Shown: piece by piece, positions 22,637 to 34,682 of the stretch
How positions within the stretch are numbered: the stretch's first letter is position 1
How the letters are laid out: each line of letters starts with the position of its first letter
DNA from: Aporrectodea caliginosa
Taxonomy: Eukaryota > Annelida > Clitellata > Crassiclitellata > Lumbricidae
DNA: 64,000 nt
Direction of reading: 5' to 3'
Assembly: GCA_020284085.1 (NCBI GenBank)
Contig: JACEVL010006403.1
Location: 1,854,001-1,918,000, forward strand
The notes under the pieces: model-generated
Seen by the model: the letters and a program-made list of their open reading frames with translations, nothing else
Told to the model about the DNA's origin: nothing
Database searches by the model: none
Position numbers and translations under genes: made by a program

Positions 22637-23945
22637 CTAAACTATTAGACCTTATGGCAAATAACTCTTGTATGAGGAAACGCAGCAAAACCACAAAAGA
22701 ATGGTCAGTTTTCGACGACGAAATGCTCACATATAGACAAAACCGAACTTGATCTAACACTGCAAAATTACATACCGTGTCCTTTATAAAATATACTATT
22801 GAAAGATAGGCTGCAACGGAGTGAACTGATGTTAATTGTGACCATAAATGATGGAATTAGGTAGGCCTACCTTGCAATAGGGACGAAGTGATGATGATGA
22901 TAAATAATAAGCAATTTGATTAAAAAAATCGACAGGATTAAGTTATATAATATGTGTAACCATTAATTATTTGCTTTTAAAGGAAATTATTTCTGGCGAT
23001 ATCAATTATGTGCCACAAATTTTCACGAATTAAGGTGCAGAGATAAAGACAGAAAGAGAAAAGAAAGTCAAGCAGTCAAAAGAGAGAGACAGTCAGACAA
23101 GCATGCAGAAAGCTATATAGTATATATAGAGAAATAGAGACGGAGAATGAAGATAACGCGTTGTTGCAATAAGGCATATATATATATGCCTACAGTGAGA
23201 AACAGCCAGATGGATAGAACGGGCAAAGTGAATAACAGTGGATGCATGGGAGGGACGCTGAGCATGCATGTTGATTTCATTTCCTGCATTTTACGACTCT
23301 GTTTAATCGTCTCCCAAACGCATCATCGGTTTATATATAGGCTATAATATACATAATAGCTCAAATTTTCAGAAGTAATACCTATCATCATCTGTATTCA
23401 CGCAGATGGACAGAGACCCACACAGACAGACAGGCAATGCAAGGCAGACACTTGCGGCCTATACTCATTGCGAGCACTATACGCAAGTTGTCTTCGTCAT
23501 TTAGAATAGAGAGCGATAGCGATCTATACTATCCATCTGCGGCCGTCACAGTCGCTTTTCGTCTTCGTCAAAAGCCTTTCAGACAAGGCATAGGGCCTAT
23601 TATATCGAAGGAAGACAAGTTCAAGTCTCTTGAATAGATTTTCGAACAGGTGGTCAATGACAGTCGCACGCTCTGGTGTTACTTCGGTGACTCTGTGGTT
23701 CCTCTGTGCGAAGAGACTTAGTCAAGTGAACGAGGCACAACAGTTACTTGTGTAGTCATTCATACCAACCGACATTTAGAATTTTTAAACTAATCAAAAA
23801 CCTAAAACTAACTCTCCAAATCTTAGATTACTTTTCATGACCACCTAGGGCCTACTAAAGCCAACGAATTATGGAGCTGTATTCCTGCTGAAGGTAAAAC
23901 ACATGAGTTTACTAACTGGTTTGAGTGCTCGCATAGTAATGCGGA
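22637..23945. other. Non-coding stretch
   Basis: Contains purine-rich DNA near 23040-23100 and a short TATA palindrome near 23178. No gene or repeat family recognised. Confidence 0.4.
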
Positions 23946-24060
23946 ATGAAGTAAGTAAGTAAGTATATTCTTTATTGCACCAATTGCTAACCGCATTTTG
24001 GTTTACATTCTACAATGGCCTATAATCTCAAATGTTACATTTTAATTTCTATTGTTTTTC
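23946..24060. repeat. Dispersed AAGTAAGTATATTCTTTATT repeat
   Basis: An AAGT run followed by ATATTCTTTATTGCACCAA and TTTGGTTTACAT. Close relatives occur at about 42503-42575 (TTCTTTATTACGACCACCTG ... TTTGGTTTACAT) and, more weakly, at 32517-32560. It is probably the end of a retroelement family whose body is not recognisable. Confidence 0.5.
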
Positions 24061-24349
24061 AAACTGAGCAGTGCACAATGTGTGGTTGAAGCCTCTTCTG
24101 CAACAGTCGCTGTGCAATGACTTTGAGCGAGACTTTCACACATAATTCATCAGCATCGTTGATTGATGCGTCGTCATTAGGTAGTAGGCCTACATAGCGC
24201 ATAATAAACACAGCACTAATATGACGTACACTTCTGACTATGATAATTATCAAGATAAGCCTATAGACAATTGCGATTTCATTGGTAACCTTTTACATGT
24301 ACACTGTATATAGGCTGAGAGCATAGCTGAAAAGTGAAAACGATCATGA

Positions 24350-27138
24350 TCAGAGCTTTGACTGCATATGCGTATTTTGACCTAAGCTCACAATCTTCTT
24401 GAACGTTGTTGTACTTGGAAGTCTCTTGAAGAAGAGTACGGTGTCCACCCATCCCTGATCTATAATGTAGATGCTCTTTGGAATGACTCCTGTCATAGCG
24501 TAGCCATCAGAGAGTAGCGTAGCCACTGCAGCCATGTTGTTCACCATCGTATCTGTGTGTACGGCTCGAAAGCCTAGCTGAGCTCCCAGCTGGCTGGCGA
24601 TTTCTGCCATTTCCTTTGCAAGTCCTCGTCCCACGTATTCCGGATGAAGTGCACAATATCCGTCCAGCAGTTTTGCCGATGCTCCCCTGGAGTAGGCTGA
24701 ATTACTGAGGATGATCGCTGAGAGCGCAGTTCCCGTCAGTTTTTCTTCGACGAGAAAGTTGTAGCTACGGTTGAGGACCATTCTTTCGAAGTACCCGTCG
24801 GTCGGCCATTCATCGAATCCGAACCCTCGACCGAACATCCGGTTGACGAGAGAGGTCTCGTCTGCGCGCATGCTCCGTAGAACCACTTCCGTTCCGTCGT
24901 TCAGAACGTGGTCAATGGAAACGAAGATCGTGGACGGAACGAAACTGCTGTTGTCACTGGACTTCGTGAATACAGTGTCAACGTAATGGCGAATCTCAGA
25001 CAAAGGATACTTCTGCATAATAAACACAGATATTCACTGTAAATTGCTCTACATATAGACACAGATATTCACTATAGATACTGCTGTAAAATAAACATAG
25101 ATATTCACTGTAAATTGCTCTACATATAGACACAGATATTCACTATAGATACTGCTGTAAAATAAACATAGATATTCACTGTAAATTGCTCTACATATAG
25201 ACACAGATATTCACTATAGATACTGCTGTAAAATAAACACAGATATTCACTGTAAATTGCTCTACATAATTATAGACACAGATATTCACTATAGATACTG
25301 CTGTAAAATAAAAACAGATATTCACTGTTAACTGTTCGTTCTGCATTAAAACACAGATATTCACTGTAAATAGTTCCACATATAAGCACAGATATTCACG
25401 GCGCTATAAACTTTCGGATTAAATTAGATTTGAATCTTCTGTCTCTTAATTGTAGTGCTTTATTCCAAAATGAGAGCTAATAATATGATCTTGCTTAGAA
25501 GATCTCATCGACTGATGTATTAGATTAGCAATTTTCTGGATTAGATTATATTAGATTAGATAAGATCAAATGGATTAGTAACTAATTGGGGCGCGGTGGT
25601 GTTCGGTGCCTTGCAGCCGGAGGGTTGCGGGTTCGAATCCACCTCAAAGTCGCCGCGTAGGGACCCTGGGCAAGTCCTTCACTCGCAATTGCTCATGCGC
25701 TTCGGCGTGAAACTCCGATTCAGTGTCCGCGCAGTAGTCGGGAGCGCCTCTGAATGGGCAATCTGGTAGGGGCGCAATAACAAGTGTTCAAATACAATAC
25801 AATACAATTAATTGAACTGTCTCATTCTGCTACAGTTATATTTTATCACTAAACAGCACCACAGAAGACACTTTCCGCCTTGGTAGCCTATCACACTGAC
25901 ACTACTGTCGTGTCTCGCTTTGGCAGAAAGCATTATGGTCCGACTCATACAAATCGTCCGGCAATGAGACATAACAATTGCAGCATAATACACCCTACCT
26001 ATAGGTCAGCCCTGAGTGTCAGATGAACAGGTGCTTTAAACCATCCAATATATACCTTAGAGGCTTAGACGATTTCTTGGCTGTCTGTTATTAGACTTTT
26101 ATTAGGTAAGGGTAGCTCTATAGAAGCCTATATTGTATTATATACGGTATCTGAGTGACAACTTACGGGTTGAGGTGTGAGTCGGAGGTCTTTGTAGAGG
26201 ATGTAAGTAGAAGTGAGGTTCTTGAATCCAGCCAACGTCCCTGATTCGTTGATACATGCTGTCACCTGGAAGCCCTCTTCCGTCAACGCAAGCAGTCGAT
26301 CGACGCATGCGCAGAAGACGCTCGTCACACAGGCGCCGAACCTCAGTCCAAGTCGAACGACGAACCGTTCGGCCAGTCTCGTCAGATCTCGCCAGTGAGA
26401 CTTGTGCGAGATGTCGGTGGCTGTGATCAGGTAAATGGTGGCCAGGTAGGGAGCGAGGCTGCGCGAGTAGTTGGACGGTTGGACGATGATGAGACCGAGG
26501 AGGTCATCGGAGCCAACGTCCCTGAGGGAGAAGGCAGCCGACGACACGAGAAGGTCCTTCAAGTCCTTCAGACTCGGAAATTCATCGAGGCCGATGTTGT
26601 CACCTCTGGCCGCAGAGTCCTGGATGAGGCTGAATGCTTCCTCATGACGGTCATATGGAAGGTTGTCGACGAGCAACGATTTCAAGGTCGTATCCAGAGT
26701 GAAGATCGCTGGAGGAAAACAAGACTCCAGATAAAAATTTACTTGAACTCATGTTCTTACCTCTGTTATATATGTCAATCGACCTTCTTCGAAGAGACTT
26801 CCATTGCACTGCTTCTGCCCAACATAAGGTTTCAACCTACCTTAATTCGCCTCTACTCGGATCAGTTGATATACTAAGAAGTATATTTGGTAACTTGTTA
26901 GAGTTTTAATATTACTGCATCCTATAGGCTTACTTGTGAAGAACTTACGAAGGAACCTCACGAAGTCTCCTCGTAACTGGCTCACTGTGCTGAATTCTAT
27001 TCGAACAGAGCCACTCACCTGGTAGATCTCTAAGACATTTCGCTGCGGAATACATGCTTCCATGCAGTCACGAACAGCAGTGTGCCTACTGTTCAGACAT
27101 CGAGGCCTCGACTGAACGACAAACACAATGGCCTCGGT
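24350..27138 (-). CDS. GNAT-type N-acetyltransferase-like protein, copy 1 (5' end incomplete)
   Basis: Minus-strand exons: 27138-26934 (or -26949), 26708-26167 and 25012-24350, all GT-AG with phases 0, 1, 0; at least 469 residues. The C-terminal half (exon 3) looks like a GNAT domain. It has D-G-T-E-V-V-L-R-S-M-R at its start, an acetyl-CoA-loop-like H-P-E-Y-V-G-R-G-L-A near exon residues 123-132 (Val where Gln/Arg is usual), N-N-M-A-A-V-A-T-L-L after it, and a terminal strand ending G-W-V-D-T-V-L-F-F-K. Exon 2 has the strand-helix-strand spacing of a second, degenerate GNAT-like domain, which is inference. The substrate is unknown. Exon 1 begins in phase 0 without a start codon, so a further 5' exon must lie upstream and was not found. 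It has two equally phased donors 15 bases apart. It is paired head-to-head with the copy at 34683. Confidence 0.8.
25018..25400. repeat. 71-bp tandem repeat in a GNAT intron
   Basis: Units start at 25021, 25092, 25163 and 25234 (period exactly 71), then degenerate after a 4-base insertion. Each unit contains CAGATATTCACT twice, about 35 bases apart, so a half-length repeat underlies it. The array begins within ten bases of the exon 3 acceptor of GNAT copy 1 and has no counterpart beside copy 2. Confidence 0.9.
25588..25800 (+). mobile_element. SINE family A, near full length
   Basis: Head GGGGCGCGGTGGTG (with a short deletion in the A-box region relative to the 9.3-kb copy), B-box GCGGGTTCGAATCC, body TAGGGACCCTGGGCAAGTCC and tail GTAGTCGGGAGCGCCTCTGA. 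It ends in an AATAC repeat. It lies in intron 2 of GNAT copy 1, on the strand opposite to the gene. Confidence 0.8.
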
Positions 27139-30094
27139 CTAAATGTGGAATCGACAGATATAACCAAAATTATATATGGCACCACTCCAGTTAGCACTGC
27201 ACATCATAATAACTGGACCTGGATGCGATGGGTGAGTTGACTCTGTGAAGCCCAGCAATTTCTCGTCTGCATAACAGCTTATGGTCTAATTTGTGACTCT
27301 GCGAATTATATCCATGATTAATTTTCCGGCCTCTGTTCCGGATCAATTTAGACGGAAATTGACCTAAATTCACCAACGCGTTGGGTTATTACAGTGCTCT
27401 ATAACCCGAAGTATTTTAGTAGAGCAGCATAATACTGCATGCACAATCGTTGTTTTATATCATCGCCCGACATTGATGAAATACATGGGGATATGCATCA
27501 CTCTTCGCTGGCATCACCACCATCATACAAATGCGTTTGATGGTGCCTATTATTATCATCATCATCATCCTTGCCTCGAACGCCCTTGATCTGGGTCGAG
27601 ACAAATGCCGCTCGTTGGTCCAGTGTATACAGGTACATAGCAACATCCACCATTATCCGAATGATACCTCAGTAAATGCTAAGCCACAGTGTCAGCTCAA
27701 TGTAGCTACCCACGTAGCACTGAAGCAGGGCCGTATTATTCATTAGTCACAGTAGGCACTGAGCCTAGGGCCTACGAACCTTTCAAAAGCCTAAGCAAGT
27801 CTGAAAATGAGACATTAAAAAATTAGTTTAATGACTGAATTTGACGCGAAAATGAAAATTTAATTTAATAACTTTTGTAATTGTAGGCCTACTTAAACAG
27901 TTTAACTTTAAGATATTAGCTTAAAAGATAAGTTAAGCTGTGCAACAGCTACTTCATTTGTACTTTAATCAATATTACAAAAAGTAAATCGAAATTTAAA
28001 ATCAAAACATGTGTTGGTGTGTCTGTAGCAAGCGCACGTCACAATGAGCTACCGCGCGTCTTGTCCATCTTTGACTGACATTATCAAGTTATGTAGAGCA
28101 TGTTTTCATAGGGTCCTGAAGATTAATGATAATTAAAATACAATTGACTCCGATCTGCACAAGCCAGCTGGCACGCAAGTGCATTTTCCTGAGTGTTTGC
28201 GTATTCCAGGTGCATAAGTCGAGAACATGTTTGAATGACTATGATGTACTTGCTTCAGAACAACCTACAAAAAGCAGGCGTCTAATGTCCATGGGTGTAT
28301 GCATCTCAAAATCAATACCGACGAAGGCATAAAGCAATAGTGTTTTTCGAGGATTTTGTTGTATAAGGATATAACTGGTTTTAATTGATTTTATGGCCAA
28401 AGAAAACTTTAAGTAAAGAGATTCTCATAAATAGACTTTGTAATTAGACTGATTTAAACTGAAGGTTTGTAATATTATGGTAAACAACCAATGACATCGC
28501 CCAACAAATTTCTCTCCTCAAACACACCTGGTTATACTCAAACAGGCAATCAGTAAAACTCTTCACATAATTATGCACCAAAGTTCCAAGTTTCTTTTAT
28601 GTTCTGCCTGAATGACAACTTCTTTCCAGATTCACATTTAAAAAGTCTTTAAAATTTCGGTTTCTGTCTTTCCCAGAGGTTCGTGTTTTCAGTCTTTGAT
28701 TGATGGACCTAGACGAGCAGGTACGCTTCCTATGAACCTTTATGCCTTTCTTTTGAGCTGCTTCATTACTGTATCCGCAGCTCATTATATCACACGTGTA
28801 TTAACTGGCAAACGCGTAACAGTATTGTTAACATCCAGACGATAGATTAGACCTAACTATTGTCAAGGCATTTCAAATGGAATGGTTCATAAAGTTTGTT
28901 ATAGAAAAATGTGAGCACGAAGATCACAGACTTTTAACAAGTCGTATATCTTTTACCCTGATGTGCAAATTCATGAACGGTCAGTTGGCCCTAACAGCGC
29001 AGATGAAGGCAGCAAATGGTGGTAAAACGTGGACTGATCAGCTCAGTCGAAATGTTCACAATGTAAGATTACAAGCTAAAAGGTAGTTGACTGTGGGTAA
29101 CTTTTCACTTGATGTTAAAATCTGGAGAAGCTTTTTCATAAACCTCTCATAGGCCTACGGCAGAATGAATACGTATACGGTTTAGAAGGATTCTGTTAAG
29201 ACGAAAACTTCTCCATTTAGGCCTATAGTCCATTGCCTTGTGACAGCGTAAAACGATTTCATTCGCCAGATGCCAGTCCTTTTACACTGGGTTTCATATT
29301 ATCACATAGAATGTCAATAGTCTACACTCTACAGTACAACGACCGGCTCAGAAGTTGCAATAATAATAATTATTATTATTGCTATCATTATTAGGTCTAT
29401 TATTGTCATCATCATCTCATTATCATATTCTTCACGACGACGACGACAACGAAGAGATAATAGTATTCGCCGTTAACACTGTTTTCCTAGTGAACTATAG
29501 GCCTAGAGCCTACTATGGGCGTAATGTGGTCGATCGGTCTGTATAATTTGTGCACTGGACTTTCAATGATGCACAATGTATGTGCGCAAGGTGATCGTAT
29601 GCGATCTATATGTACACAGCCGTCCAACTAAGACCGTTTTAATATTAAAGACCTTGTTGCGTTCAGTTGTGGTTAACACGCTCCCTTATAAATAGAATAG
29701 ACCTAAGCCTAGATCTGTTCATTGTCATACGTAGGGGCGTGTGAAGAGCAGGCCTGCATATAGCTGTACAACAGCGAATGAACATTGAACAAAGGCCAGA
29801 AAACAGTTCAAAATGTGAGCTCTGTTCCTGCCATTGTTTCATCTACCAACAAAACAATAGGTCCCACTCGCTCGTGGAGATTATGAGTCTTAATGTTTTA
29901 ACGATGGTCCGCAGATCCTGCTTTCGATTTAAACCTGGATTAGGCAGCCTACTCAAATCTCTTTCGACTTACTACACTCGCCTGCCATCTCTCACAGGTA
30001 AGTGATTAACACGTTTCACATGAATTCTGTTCAGTTAGTTATATAGCGCCATTATTATCACATTATTATCATTATTATCGTTGCCTGCGATCAT
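27139..30094. other. Spacer between the head-to-head GNAT genes, left part
   Basis: This stretch should contain the missing 5' exon and promoter of GNAT copy 1, but I could not place them. CAGGGCCGTATTATTCATTA at 27727 resembles one end of a hAT MITE with no partner end. Short ATC- and AAT-rich tracts occur. Small open frames at 28597-28785, 28877-29086 and 29778-30005 are unrecognised. Confidence 0.4.
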
Positions 30095-30360
30095 CTAGTA
30101 CAGGTCTTCTAGCTGAGCCACAATGCAGAACAGTTATGGGCTCTCGTGCATTCCACGCCTCTGCTCCAAAGGAATGGAATCGACTACCACTTTCTCTTCG
30201 TAGCTCAACTTCATTTCCTTCCTTCAAAAAGCGGCTCAAAACTCACTATTTCTCCTTGGCTTTCAAGGATTTAGAAACCTAAGTGCATCTTCACCTGGCG
30301 GCTGACTATCCGCGCCTCAGATTCACATTTCGGTGTGACCTTGCGCGCGTTACAAATTTA
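30095..30360 (+). mobile_element. LINE 3' end fragment
   Basis: The plus-strand frame reads S-R-A-F-H-A-S-A-P-K-E-W-N-R-L-P and then F-P-S-F-K-K-R-L-K-T-H. This is the conserved block at the C-terminus of CR1/L2-like LINE ORF2 proteins. An AAT repeat tail follows from 30361. It is one of the few LINE pieces on the plus strand here. Confidence 0.65.
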
Positions 30361-30380
30361 TTTAATAATAATAATAATAT

Positions 30381-31290
30381 ACAGTTATACACAGGAAACT
30401 TTCAAGAGATGGTGCCAAAGCTTGTATATATTCTGTAAACGGCATAAACTGCAAGGACGTTGAAATCCATTAGACGTCTTTTATATAGGCCTTTACAGCA
30501 AGGACGGCCATTGCAGTCTCTCTGTAGGCTCCAGACCCTAGCTGCTAACGCTTCGGCCTATCAACAAAGCCCCGTCAGTTTTAAAATGTGCATTGTTAAA
30601 TCATGTATAAAGAGAAGATTGTCCTGTCACTGTTTTATTGCTGTCGTGCTTGTACCTTAATTGAAAGACTCTACGTGTACCTCAAAAGGCGCATTAATTG
30701 CAAGAAATATGGAAATAAGATGGAATGTAGCCAGGCTGTTCTGATTTGAGCCTTAGAAGAATTATTTTAATTTGCTTAAGTGTATTTCTTATGGGGTAAA
30801 TATCCATCGAGAGCCATTCTACTACAAAATGGATACCTAACTATACGACATCAATAGCGCCTTGATACATAATTATGTAACCTATGTGTGGTCGTGCATA
30901 AAAAGAGAGAGGATTGAGTGTGTCTGGCATTGCCTATGTCTCGATACGCTTTGCCCTGAATAACCATGACATCATTGCATTCACTGCTTCTGTAGTATAC
31001 GACGACTGTATAGGCCTAGTGGCCTACAGAGCGATGCTGAGGAAATTCACTCATAATGTCCGATTACCATTTTATCATTATCACCTGAGTTGTGTGAAAC
31101 TTACAAACTGTTAAAGTTCATGATTTTAAATTCAGGAAAAGCTCGAATCGCTATTTCGCCAAGTTGCATCCGTACCATGGTATGTGTGTTACAACTAATT
31201 GCCTCCTAGCATTATTAATGTAATCATAAGCACTGATTTGTAATCACTGTCGTTTCATCATCGTCATTATCTTCGTCATCCTATTGTTGC
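30381..31290. other. Non-coding stretch
   Basis: No gene or repeat recognised apart from two TAGGCCTA-type palindromes. Confidence 0.35.
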
Positions 31291-31390
31291 TAATAATAAT
31301 GATAATTAATGATAATGATAATAAACGATAATAAATGATAAATGATAAATGATAATTGATAATTGATAATTGATAATTGATAATTAATTT
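31291..31390. repeat. GATAATT/AAATGATA low-complexity repeat
   Basis: Degenerate AT-rich array of about 100 bp with TGATAATT units. Confidence 0.85.
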
Positions 31391-31514
31391 GGTGTAGGCC
31401 TACATTATGAAGTATATAATCACGAGTAAATCATCCTATTAATAAATGTTTTGCGTGCCAGACTGTCTGCAATAGGTAGAATTCTGTCACGTTTACGATG
31501 ACGTAGCGCGTATA

Positions 31515-31946
31515 CTACAGTTTTAATTGGGGGCAGTAGGTCATGGAGAACATGGCCTGGATCTGCACGAACAGCCCCAAAGAGACGGGTGTCAGCTGCA
31601 CTCTAGCATAGTTGTTCGAAACTTGGGCTGTTTTCGGGCAGGTAGTAAGAATAGTAATCATTATTTTGCTCGAGGTAGAAATGAAACAAAGAAATAAGGT
31701 CAGGAGTAGAAAATGATTGATTGATCTCTGAAAAATCAGTGGCCTTAATGTGGCGTAACTGGCGTTGAACAATGCAGATGCAAAGACGTTGCAAAAGGTA
31801 AGTATAGCGTCTATGCGACCCCAAATCTCTGAGAGAACCTCTGGACCCTCATCATTTACAGGGCCGAGGGTTTCAAAGGCGATGGTAAGAAACGTTGGTT
31901 GTAAGCAGCAAATCATATTTGGCAGAGCTGCAGAACTTGCTGAAAT
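31515..31946 (-). CDS. Possible terminal exon of a GPCR-like membrane protein
   Basis: The frame follows a good acceptor (CTTCCTACTTCTTGCAG) and runs 143 residues to a stop. It has hydrophobic segments at about residues 8-26, 47-65 and 77-100. The first two are separated by an acidic loop, and the second is followed by L-F-N-A-S-Y-A-T-L-R-P. That order resembles TM6, extracellular loop 3 and TM7 of rhodopsin-family receptors, with N-A-S-Y at the N-P-x-x-Y position. No upstream exons were found. It may be a pseudogene or a chance frame. Confidence 0.25.
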   Translation of the reverse strand: MSASSAALPNMICCLQPTFLTIAFETLGPVNDEGPEVLSEIWGRIDAILTFCNVFASALFNASYATLRPLIFQRSINHFLLLTLFLCFISTSSKIMITILTTCPKTAQVSNNYARVQLTPVSLGLFVQIQAMFSMTYCPQLKL

Positions 31947-31959
31947 CTGCAAGAAGTAG

Positions 31960-32512
31960 GAAGCGGCAGTCTTGTTACCTATCTTTTGCTTATCCTATCA
32001 TATACAGACGTTTTATATTTATAAGTTTATGTAAAGCTTAGCAACATATAAAGGAAAATTTTGTTCTGTTATATTAGCCTAGGCCTACTACTTTAAAAAA
32101 AGATTAATATTCAGCCAAGAACTAATACAACTTCAACTTAATACACTACAGCTGCTGTTGTAACTACATGTATAATGAAGGGCCTAACTTAAAATAATAA
32201 TTTTAAATAAATTTACAATTTACAATTTATTGTTTCTCGTGCACTTAGATTTGCGAAATTAGAAATTGCTCCCAGTATGAAGACAATTATAGAATGAGTT
32301 GCAAAATAATTTCAAGGTCATAAGTCTGCTGGGTTTTATTTTGCAGTCAGTTCCACGACGTTGGATTGGAACTATGTATTCGGGTGCTATGAATCTTAAG
32401 GAACTGCCAGGCAAGTGATACGGTGCGTACGTGCGTGCCAGATGTGTCTTAAGGAACAACATGCGTTTCCTATATCTTCAGATCTGATTGTAGACTTACG
32501 AAAGAAAAAGCG
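31960..32512. other. Non-coding stretch
   Basis: AT-rich. The minus-strand frame 32259-32462 may be 3' debris of the LINE remnant to its right. Confidence 0.3.
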
Positions 32513-32812
32513 AATGTATGTAAGTAAGTAAGTAAGAAAGTATATTCTTTGTTAAAGAATATGTAATCGAAGGATGCTACGACTCAGTTGAGATCCGTTT
32601 ATGCATGAGGTGCGCCTACTGAAGCGCGAGATAAGACATTTTTGATATTGCAAGATTAAAATTTAGCAGATATGTAACTAGACATGAGGAATAGCAAAAG
32701 GGTTCAGCTGTGATAATTTGTCTTGGAGACCAACAGACAAGATACTTAAATGTAAAGTAAATGTAGATTTGCGAAGTTTCTGAGATAAGCTTTTCACTGA
32801 TGCAATATCAAG

Positions 32813-33895
32813 TTAAGTCCGCAAGACATGTCGCTTGATTTGTTTTGGTGCCAGATTAAAATCCGGATGTGAACTCGGGTGCGACCGTGGAAATCGTTGG
32901 TAATGATGGTCATGGAACAGTGCAGGATAGAATTGCTTAGAGTGTTCGGTTTTCAATATTGAGTTAAATGCTGTGGGAGTGAGAGCAGGCAGAGGAGTGC
33001 TCAGATTGACAGACAAGAAAGGATGAGAGGACTGCAGGAGTTCTTTCGTAAGTTCGTTTCAAAGAGCAAGTGCCGCACTGCCCGCACAGGTCAAAGAGCG
33101 GTTGCATAATTTGAGAGAGGAGATTGGAGGCCGACAGAGAGAAAGGTAGGCTATATAAAAAGCAAGGCCATCTGGATGGTGTGATAGTGAACTGAAAGGC
33201 TAGCGAAAGTAAGAAGGTTGAAAAATTTCAAGGGCATTGTATGTAAGATAAACAGTTAGCAGTGGATGTGTTGAAAGAGCTTAAGCCAATTAAGTGATTA
33301 GAAACCTGGAGTCATGTGGTGTGTTTGGGAGTCTTGGTGACTGCACCGGCAAGAGTGTTCTGGATTGCTTGTAGACGTTTTATTTGAATGGACCTGGTGA
33401 ATAGATATTTTGGAACTATTACGTTCGTTTATTCGCTCAATCATGCAGGCAAAACGCTGCTTGTTTTAAGAGTAAATTGAGGCACGAAGGACTTTGACTA
33501 GTAGCCTTGTTGTTTTGGTCTCTGTGCTTTGTAGATAGTTTTATATGGCGTTCGCGGGGTATAGTTCATAGTAGGGCATAGTTCTGGCAGGGTGAAATCA
33601 TGCGGCCGTGGGCGTAGGTTCTTGAAGAGGAGGGTAGAGCCAATGGAAGACATGCCTCGCGTTGTCTAGCACGTCTCTCATCAGCGCGTCGTCTGCTTTA
33701 CGCGCCAATAGGAAGTTACAGTAGTCGAGTTTCGAGTGAACTTTGATATGGCTATTCAACAAGAAGTTTTGTAATCAAATGTAAGGCGGAGACGGTGGAT
33801 GTCATGAATCTGTATGTAGCAAGTGCGAGTTAACTGCGTGATGTGGTCGGCAAAGTTCTAGTTGAAGATTATAACGAAATTATTGTCAATTGGTG
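32813..33895 (-). mobile_element. Heavily decayed LINE
   Basis: Minus-strand frames near 33720-33890 contain F-A-D-H-I-T-Q-L-T-R-T-C and H-S-K-L-D-Y-C-N-F-L-L-A, the blocks downstream of the RT core in the window's other LINEs (compare F-A-D-H-I-S-N-L-S-R-S-S and R-I-D-Y-C-N-S-L-L-A near 63.7 kb). Stops and frameshifts are frequent, and the 3' part is barely recognisable. Confidence 0.5.
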
Positions 33896-33899
33896 GACT

Positions 33900-34682
33900 G
33901 TGAAACGCAGGTGAAGTAAGATCGGGAGGAAAGGTTACCTATAAAAACTTATACCTTATTCTTCGAATTTCCTTATCAATTGCATTTAGACAGTGCTGCT
34001 CGGAGCTGCTCCAACAGATTGCAATTCGCGACTACAATTTCATATGAAGCAACCATCGTCCCATGCCTGTACAGCGACGAGAAGACAGTTTCAGTACAGT
34101 GCTGTTTCGTGTATAGGCGGACTGATTGGGTTGAAGAGGTGTGTAGAAATAAGTGAGCCGAGAGAATAAAGAATGAGAGATTTAATTCGACACTACTTAG
34201 AGCGGATTTTTTTCTTGTCTGGGAATGATTTTAGAAGGGGACTGAGATTTTAAAGAAGGAAAAGGCGAGCCCAGCTCGAGCTGATGTAATCTACATGTAA
34301 TACTGCTCTAACCCAATACTGCTCAACAAACATTTCAAAACTACCTTAAAATGTTTAGATTATTTAGTTAGTAGATAGCTAGTTATGTTGCAGAGGTATA
34401 GACCTATCTAATACATACAAACGTACACAAAACATATATGCATTAAACGTACATATTTTTGCCAATTTTTACAGTGAGGTTGTTGGCATGATTATGTAGC
34501 CTCAGAAAACAACTGTTTACTAAATCAGAGTGTGCCTAATTGGAGTGCAGATTACCAGTTCAATGTTAATTAATTTTGTTACACTTTTTGCAAATCCATC
34601 GAGTTGCTTAAATCGATGCTCTGTAAAATTAACTTTATGATCTGCTACCTTATCCTTAATTTGTAGTCTTGTTTTCCTTCAG
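33900..34682. other. Upstream flank of GNAT copy 2
   Basis: No counterpart of GNAT copy 1 exon 1 is recognisable here. Similarity to copy 1 begins only about 20 bases before the exon 2 acceptor (GTCTTGTTTTCCTTCAG, against GTCTTGTTTTCCTCCAG in copy 1). Confidence 0.45.

Noticed and set aside
28877..29086. 69-codon plus-strand frame
   Set aside because: No recognisable motif and no splice or promoter context.
29778..30005. Possible first exon of GNAT copy 2 (Arg-rich start, ends at a phase-1 GTAAGT donor)
   Set aside because: Phase fits, but there is no similarity to exon 1 of copy 1 and nearly 5 kb separates it from exon 2; too weak to call.
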